Below, one piece after another: positions 42,512 through 46,033 of a DNA stretch of 46,033 bases. Positions within the stretch are counted from its first letter, which is position 1, and each line of letters starts with the position of its first letter. The DNA comes from an uncultured Clostridia bacterium. GTDB taxonomy: Bacteria > Bacillota > Clostridia > TANB77 > CAG-508. The position numbers and the translations under genes are program-made. Below the pieces are notes generated by a model, which saw only the letters and a list, made by a program, of their open reading frames with translations, did no database searches and had not been told where the DNA came from. The stretch spans positions 1 through 46,033 of the forward strand of contig CALXUT010000040.1 in NCBI GenBank assembly GCA_944391755.1, written 5' to 3'.

Positions 42512-42961
42512 ATGGAAATAGATGTTTTTATTTCTCATCATACAAGTTCATCATTATACATAGTAGAAGCAATTGTCAACAAATTAGAGGGAGTAGGAGT
42601 ACGTTGTTGGTATGCTCCTCGTGATACAAATGGAGCTTATGCAGGAAGTATTGCAGATGCGATTCATTCTTGTAAAGTATTTCTTTTAATCTTGAATAAA
42701 CCATCTTCTTATTCATTTGATGTATTAAATGAAATTAATATGGTAAGTGAGCGTTTGCGTAATGCCGAACATGTAATCGTAATACCATTTCATACAGCAG
42801 ACGCAAATGAAGAAACTTTAGGAGATGTTTATGCTGAGAAAAAACAATATGCTGATGCTTCTAATTGCTATTTAGCTGTTTTAAATATGCTTGAAAAATA
42901 TTTTCCTCATAAAGTTGATTACATAAATAGAGTCAAAGAAAAAATGAAATTTAATAGATAA
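42512..42961 (+). CDS. TIR-domain protein fused to a short TPR-like tail
   Basis: A 149-residue protein. Residues 3-94 form a TIR domain: V-F-I-S-H-H at 5-10, C-W-Y-A-P-R-D at 32-38, F-L-L-I-L-N at 57-62 and candidate catalytic E74 in V-L-N-E-I. TIR domains often cleave NAD+ in antiphage systems. At residue about 100 the sequence switches to a TPR-like end (L-G-D-V-Y-A-E-K-K-Q-Y-A-D-A-S), and the usual final TIR strand and helix are missing. The gene looks like a full TIR-TPR protein that lost its middle by deletion, in frame. RBS TGGAGGAGG. Confidence 0.75.
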   Translation: MEIDVFISHHTSSSLYIVEAIVNKLEGVGVRCWYAPRDTNGAYAGSIADAIHSCKVFLLILNKPSSYSFDVLNEINMVSERLRNAEHVIVIPFHTADANEETLGDVYAEKKQYADASNCYLAVLNMLEKYFPHKVDYINRVKEKMKFNR

Positions 42962-42999
42962 AACATTTTATAAAAATTCATATTAAGTGAGGTATAAAA

Positions 43000-43632
43000 A
43001 TGAGTAAAGTAATTCAACCTTCAATAGAAATTCCAGAAAAATATTTAAAAGGGTTAGTAACTGGAAAATATATAAGGGAAGGTAGTGTTATTCGTGATCA
43101 ACAAGGAAAATTTGTAAAATTTTTGAAAGAAGTTGATAATAGTAATAATAAAGATAATATTGTTAATACAGTAACATCAAACAATACAGTAAAAAATACA
43201 TTAATTGGCATAGGAGTGGTAGTAGGTATTAGTACTGTAGCTCTTGGGATATATTCTTCATATCAAAAACATAAAAAGGAAAAACAAGAAATTAATCAAC
43301 AAGATGGTATTACTAATGGATTTAATGTATCTTTAAATAATTATATTAATGCAATTAAAGAAGGAAATTTATCTTTAGATATTTTAGAAGACCTAATTTG
43401 GAATATAAATTTTATAAAAGAAAATTCTGAAAATAAAGAAATAAAAGTTACATTTACTCTTCAACAACTTGAAGAATTAGTAAATTTAATTTATAACTAT
43501 ACTATTCAATTAGCAAAAGTAAACAATATTGATTATACATCGATTAAGAAAGAGAAAGAAAATTCTTTATCAAATATAATATATTATTTGGATTTTCAAA
43601 AGGAAATTTTTAAAAGACAAAATGCAAGTTAA
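43000..43632 (+). CDS. Hypothetical protein with one membrane helix
   Basis: A 210-residue protein. The first 45 residues look like a short folded unit (Y-L-K-G-L-V-T-G-K-Y-I-R and R-D-Q-Q-G-K-F-V-K-F). A membrane helix lies at about 66-86 (L-I-G-I-G-V-V-V-G-I-S-T-V-A-L-G-I). The rest is helical and charged. No family recognised. RBS GTGAGGT. It follows the TIR gene after 38 bases and could be co-transcribed. Confidence 0.65.
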   Translation: MSKVIQPSIEIPEKYLKGLVTGKYIREGSVIRDQQGKFVKFLKEVDNSNNKDNIVNTVTSNNTVKNTLIGIGVVVGISTVALGIYSSYQKHKKEKQEINQQDGITNGFNVSLNNYINAIKEGNLSLDILEDLIWNINFIKENSENKEIKVTFTLQQLEELVNLIYNYTIQLAKVNNIDYTSIKKEKENSLSNIIYYLDFQKEIFKRQNAS

Positions 43633-43658
43633 TTCAAATAAAAATATGGAGGAATTCT

Positions 43659-44261
43659 ATGAAGAAAAAAATCATTTTAAATATATTAGGAATATTTTTA
43701 GGGCTTACATTAGTATTATTTGGATTAGAATTATATTTTCAATTTGGTAATCCATTATTTATCTTAGGACTAGATTTTTTTTATATTTGGGATTATCTCA
43801 ATTAAATACTTTACTTATGGTTATTTAATAACCTTGGTTGGTTTATATATATTACTATATACCTTAAATATATGGAAAATAGACAGTAATTTTCTTCGAT
43901 ATATAATAGTTATCTTTTTTCCAATTGTTCCTGGATTTGTGCTTTTTTCAGAAAAGAATGATAAAAGGAGATTCCTTAAAAAGGGTTGTTCTGAAGTAGA
44001 AGCAATATGTAAAGGAACTGATTTTTATGGGGGCTATAAATTTGAATATTATTTTAATAATAAAAATATGTTGAAATTTCATATAAGAAAGGAAATTTTA
44101 ACTATCGTAAAAATGAAAAAATAAAAGTATATGTATCAAATGAAAATCCAGAAAAGATATTTGTTGATATGCCAGAAAAACAAATAAAATTGGTAAAAAG
44201 AGTAACTATTTTTTTATCAATATTCGCTATACTCATTATACTCTTGATGTTATTTGGATAA
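43659..44261 (+). pseudogene. Membrane protein with DUF3592-like domain, two frameshifts
   Basis: The frame from ATG 43659 (RBS GGAGGAATTC) encodes M-K-K-K-I-I-L-N-I-L-G and stops at about 43805. Removing one T from the run of eight near 43775 joins it to the next open frame (Y-F-T-Y-G-Y-L-I-T-L-V-G), which runs to 44124. Adding one A near 44092 joins that to a third stretch ending V-K-R-V-T-I-F-L-S-I-F-A-I-L-I-I. The repaired protein, about 200 residues with several helices, resembles DUF3592 proteins. Either a decayed gene or errors in homopolymer runs. Confidence 0.65.
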
Positions 44262-44265
44262 ACAA

Positions 44266-44406
44266 ATCAATGTTTTTGGGCATATACATGATAAGCCACT
44301 TGATAAAAAGTTTGATAAGAAAAATCATATATGTGTTTCTTGCGATGTACTTGATTATACACCTGTAAGTATAAGAAAAATTGAAAGTGTAGCTAAACAA
44401 TTTTAA
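44266..44406 (+). pseudogene. C-terminal fragment of a metallophosphoesterase
   Basis: The frame reads I-N-V-F-G-H-I-H-D-K-P-L, then C-V-S-C-D-V-L-D-Y-T-P-V-S-I, ending at TAA. G-H-I-H is the last metal motif of calcineurin-like phosphoesterases. About 46 residues remain and no start exists, so the rest of the gene has been deleted. Confidence 0.6.
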
Positions 44407-44435
44407 TTTAAAATAGTAAGTTGTAGAGGAGATAT

Positions 44436-44797
44436 ATGATAAGAAGATTTGAAAAGAATGATATAAATACTATAATGCAAATATGGAAAAATGAAAAAAT
44501 ATATATGTTCATATTATTAAAGAAAAAAAAGTGGGATTTGTAGGACTAGATAATAACTATATTGAAGGTATTTTTGTTGATACAAATAATCAATGCAATG
44601 GAATAGGAACATCTTTATTAACTAAAGTAAAAGAAAGCAGAAATAATTTGACATTAAGCGTATATAAGAAAAATACAAATACGATTTGTTTTTATAAGAA
44701 AAATGGATTTGTAATTACAAGTGAAAATATAGATAAAAATACAAAAGAAATAGAATATACTATGACTTGGAATAATTGTAAAGGAGATAAGAATTGA
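44436..44797 (+). pseudogene. GNAT acetyltransferase with an internal deletion
   Basis: ATG 44436 (RBS AGAGGAG) opens M-I-R-R-F-E-K-N-D-I-N-T-I, the usual GNAT start, but the frame soon ends. In the next frame the C-terminal half is intact: V-H-I-I-K-E-K-K-V-G-F-V-G-L, then G-I-F-V-D and Q-C-N-G-I-G-T-S-L-L, the acetyl-CoA loop, then N-T-I-C-F-Y-K-K-N-G-F. The junction lies at about 44505, where some 40 residues of a normal GNAT domain are missing. The last ATG/GTG-started frame (44531) lacks the N-terminal half. Confidence 0.6.
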
Positions 44798-44800
44798 CAT

Positions 44801-45334
44801 ATGAAACGCAAAGTTATTTTATATATTTCACAAAGTTTAGATGGATTTATTGCAGATAGCAAAGGAAATGTTGACTGGATTTTAGGAAATAATGAAAATT
44901 ACGATAGTGATTATGGATATGAAACTTTTATTAAAGATATAGATACTGTTATTTTAGGAGCAAACACATATAAGCAAATAAAAAATGAACTATCACTAGA
45001 CAAATGGGTATACGAAGATTTACAAAGTTATGTTTTAACTAATGAAAAAATCAAAGATTCTATAAATATAAAATATGTTAATATGAATATAAAAAAACTA
45101 ATAAATAAATTACAACAAGAAAAAGGAAAAAATATATGGATATGTGGAGGAGCAAATTTAGTAAATCAATGTGTAAAAGAAAATCTAATTGATGAATACC
45201 AAATTACAACTGTTCCAGTAATTCTAGGAAGTGGAATCAGACTTTTTGAAGAAAATAATAAAAAAGTCAGACTAGAATTGAAAGACACAAAAGAAGAGAA
45301 TGGTTTAATAATTGGAATATATGCAAAGAGATAA
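44801..45334 (+). CDS. DHFR/RibD C-terminal-like reductase
   Basis: A 177-residue protein with a dihydrofolate-reductase-type fold (RibD C-terminal domain family). It starts I-L-Y-I-S-Q-S-L-D-G-F-I-A and has V-I-L-G-A-N-T-Y, I-W-I-C-G-G-A-N-L and P-V-I-L-G-S-G-I-R-L-F motifs for NADPH binding. Substrate unknown; these stand-alone members often have no assigned role. The AAGGAG is 14 bases before the ATG, rather far; no better in-frame start is seen. It follows the broken GNAT gene closely. Confidence 0.85.
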   Translation: MKRKVILYISQSLDGFIADSKGNVDWILGNNENYDSDYGYETFIKDIDTVILGANTYKQIKNELSLDKWVYEDLQSYVLTNEKIKDSINIKYVNMNIKKLINKLQQEKGKNIWICGGANLVNQCVKENLIDEYQITTVPVILGSGIRLFEENNKKVRLELKDTKEENGLIIGIYAKR

Positions 45335-45346
45335 ATTACAATTTTT

Positions 45347-45377
45347 AGATTAGTTTGAAAGAGAACTAATCTTTTTA
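45347..45377 (+). terminator. Terminator after the reductase gene
   Basis: AGATTAGTT and AACTAATCT perfect nine-base arms followed by Ts. Confidence 0.8.
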
Positions 45378-45546
45378 TATATTTAATGAAAAAACAGAGA
45401 GTAGGGGATAGCACATTTTTTAGTATATAAAAATTAAGAAAATATATTAAAAAAAATTTTTTTGCAATCTTTAATATAAAAAATAATAAATTTATAAATA
45501 AAAAATAAATTTTAAGATTTAAAAATATATTTTGGGAAATCAGACT

Positions 45547-45665
45547 GTTATATTTTTATAACGATTTAAAGATATATTAAAAAAATATAAAAAATTATAC
45601 ATGTCTTTAAAATATGTATAATTTTTTCGATTTTTTATACATATTTATTGAAAATGTATAAAAAA
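45547..45665. promoter_or_regulatory. Three perfect inverted repeats before the Fic gene
   Basis: GTTATA/TATAAC at 45547-45562; AAAAAATTATACAT with its complement at 45589-45602 and 45614-45627; TTTTTTATACAT with its complement at 45631-45642 and 45654-45665. The last two share the TTATACAT/ATGTATAA core. They may be terminators or operators. The remaining AT-only stretch from 45379 shows nothing else I recognise. Confidence 0.5.
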
Positions 45666-45696
45666 TGTGATATTTTATATATATGGAGGTAAAAGT

Positions 45697-46033
45697 ATGA
45701 AATTAGAAATGCTACCATATAAAAATGTTAATTTAAAAACAAATAAAATTTTAGAACAATTAACTTTATCATCAAGAGCATTAGCAGAATTAAAAGGTTA
45801 TGCAAACACTATACCAAATATGCATATTTTAATAAATGCTGTAACTATTAATGAAGCCAAAGATAGTAGTGCTATTGAAAATATTGTTACAACTCATGAT
45901 GATATTTATAAAGTACTAACAGAAAGTGGATATAAGGAAGAAAATGCAAAAGAAGTTGTAGATTATAGAAATGCTATTTGGCTTGGTTATGAACAAATTA
46001 AAAAAGATGGTTATATAAATACAAATACTATTA
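45697..46033 (+). CDS. Fic family protein, N-terminal part
   Basis: The first 112 codons of a gene cut by the window end. The start is M-K-L-E-M-L-P-Y-K-N with TGGAGGT ahead. A-L-A-E-L-K-G-Y-A and I-P-N-M-H-I-L-I are the Fic N-terminal domain pattern. D-S-S-A-I-E-N-I carries the S-x3-E-N inhibitory motif that blocks AMP transfer in class II Fic proteins. The catalytic H-P-F motif lies beyond the window. Confidence 0.8.
   Translation, partial: MKLEMLPYKNVNLKTNKILEQLTLSSRALAELKGYANTIPNMHILINAVTINEAKDSSAIENIVTTHDDIYKVLTESGYKEENAKEVVDYRNAIWLGYEQIKKDGYINTNTI

Noticed and set aside
40677..45334. Complete prophage or integrative element
   Set aside because: There is a recombinase but no capsid, replication or conjugation gene, and no att repeats could be found by eye.
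1..46033. tRNA or rRNA genes
   Set aside because: I saw no segment with the conserved TTCGAATCC-type T-arm plus acceptor stem and no rRNA core sequence on either strand.

Overview
This 46-kb window is AT-rich (I judge roughly 28% GC by eye), densely coded and mostly plus-strand. Promoters are σA-type, ribosome-binding sites are strong AGGAGG-like sequences, and terminators are classic stem-loops with T-runs. A T-box, CIRCE/HrcA operators, a BceRS-AB module and a dpaB (spoVFB) homologue with a σK-like promoter point to a spore-forming, low-GC Gram-positive (Bacillota, Clostridia-like, probably anaerobic given the flavodiiron protein). I cannot name the species.

Layout. (1) 1-4169: a DUF1292 protein end, an mnmA-HD hydrolase-pentapeptide operon, a compact locus that looks like a type I toxin-antitoxin, and a metallo-beta-lactamase-fold hydrolase. 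(2) 4191-7016: clpB behind a CIRCE-overlapped promoter. (3) 7104-9491: a VanY-type carboxypeptidase, a GH25 lysozyme and a small anchored protein, separated by GGGGACGGTCC-type dispersed hairpin repeats. (4) 9518-14779: a complete Bce-like peptide-sensing/detoxification module (regulator, kinase, ATPase, permease) with two BceR-type operators and a papain-like amidase as fifth gene. (5) 14784-22643: a second ABC exporter, its probable two-component system, a cell-wall amidase and a VTT/DedA membrane protein. (6) 22653-24749: a lipid glycosyltransferase and a PlsC acyltransferase. (7) 24750-26596: decayed and foreign-looking material, with a nuclease/transposase-like pseudogene and an orphan coiled-coil gene of atypical composition. 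(8) 26636-29120: tyrS under a tyrosine T-box, then a patatin. (9) 29155-32140: two tandem mgtE genes behind an unusual leader, then another GGGGAC repeat. (10) 32158-36848: htpG under a second CIRCE promoter and a NitT/TauT-like ABC importer. (11) 36869-40618: a hemolysin III gene with a perfect palindrome at its start site, a flavodiiron protein, dpaB and small unknowns. (12) 40677-46033: an accessory zone with a tyrosine recombinase, a TIR-domain protein, several frameshifted or deleted genes, a DHFR/RibD-like reductase and the start of a Fic gene.

The cell-envelope genes in blocks 3 to 6 read as defence against wall-active peptides plus wall and lipid remodelling. ClpB and HtpG share one heat-shock control. 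The most interesting regulatory loci are the leader in front of mgtE (a 33-codon ORF beginning M-S-E-D-P with an intrinsic terminator inside it) and the 34-aa hydrophobic peptide locus near 3.3 kb, which has a consensus antisense promoter and complementary transcript ends. All calls come from reading the sequence; no database search was run.
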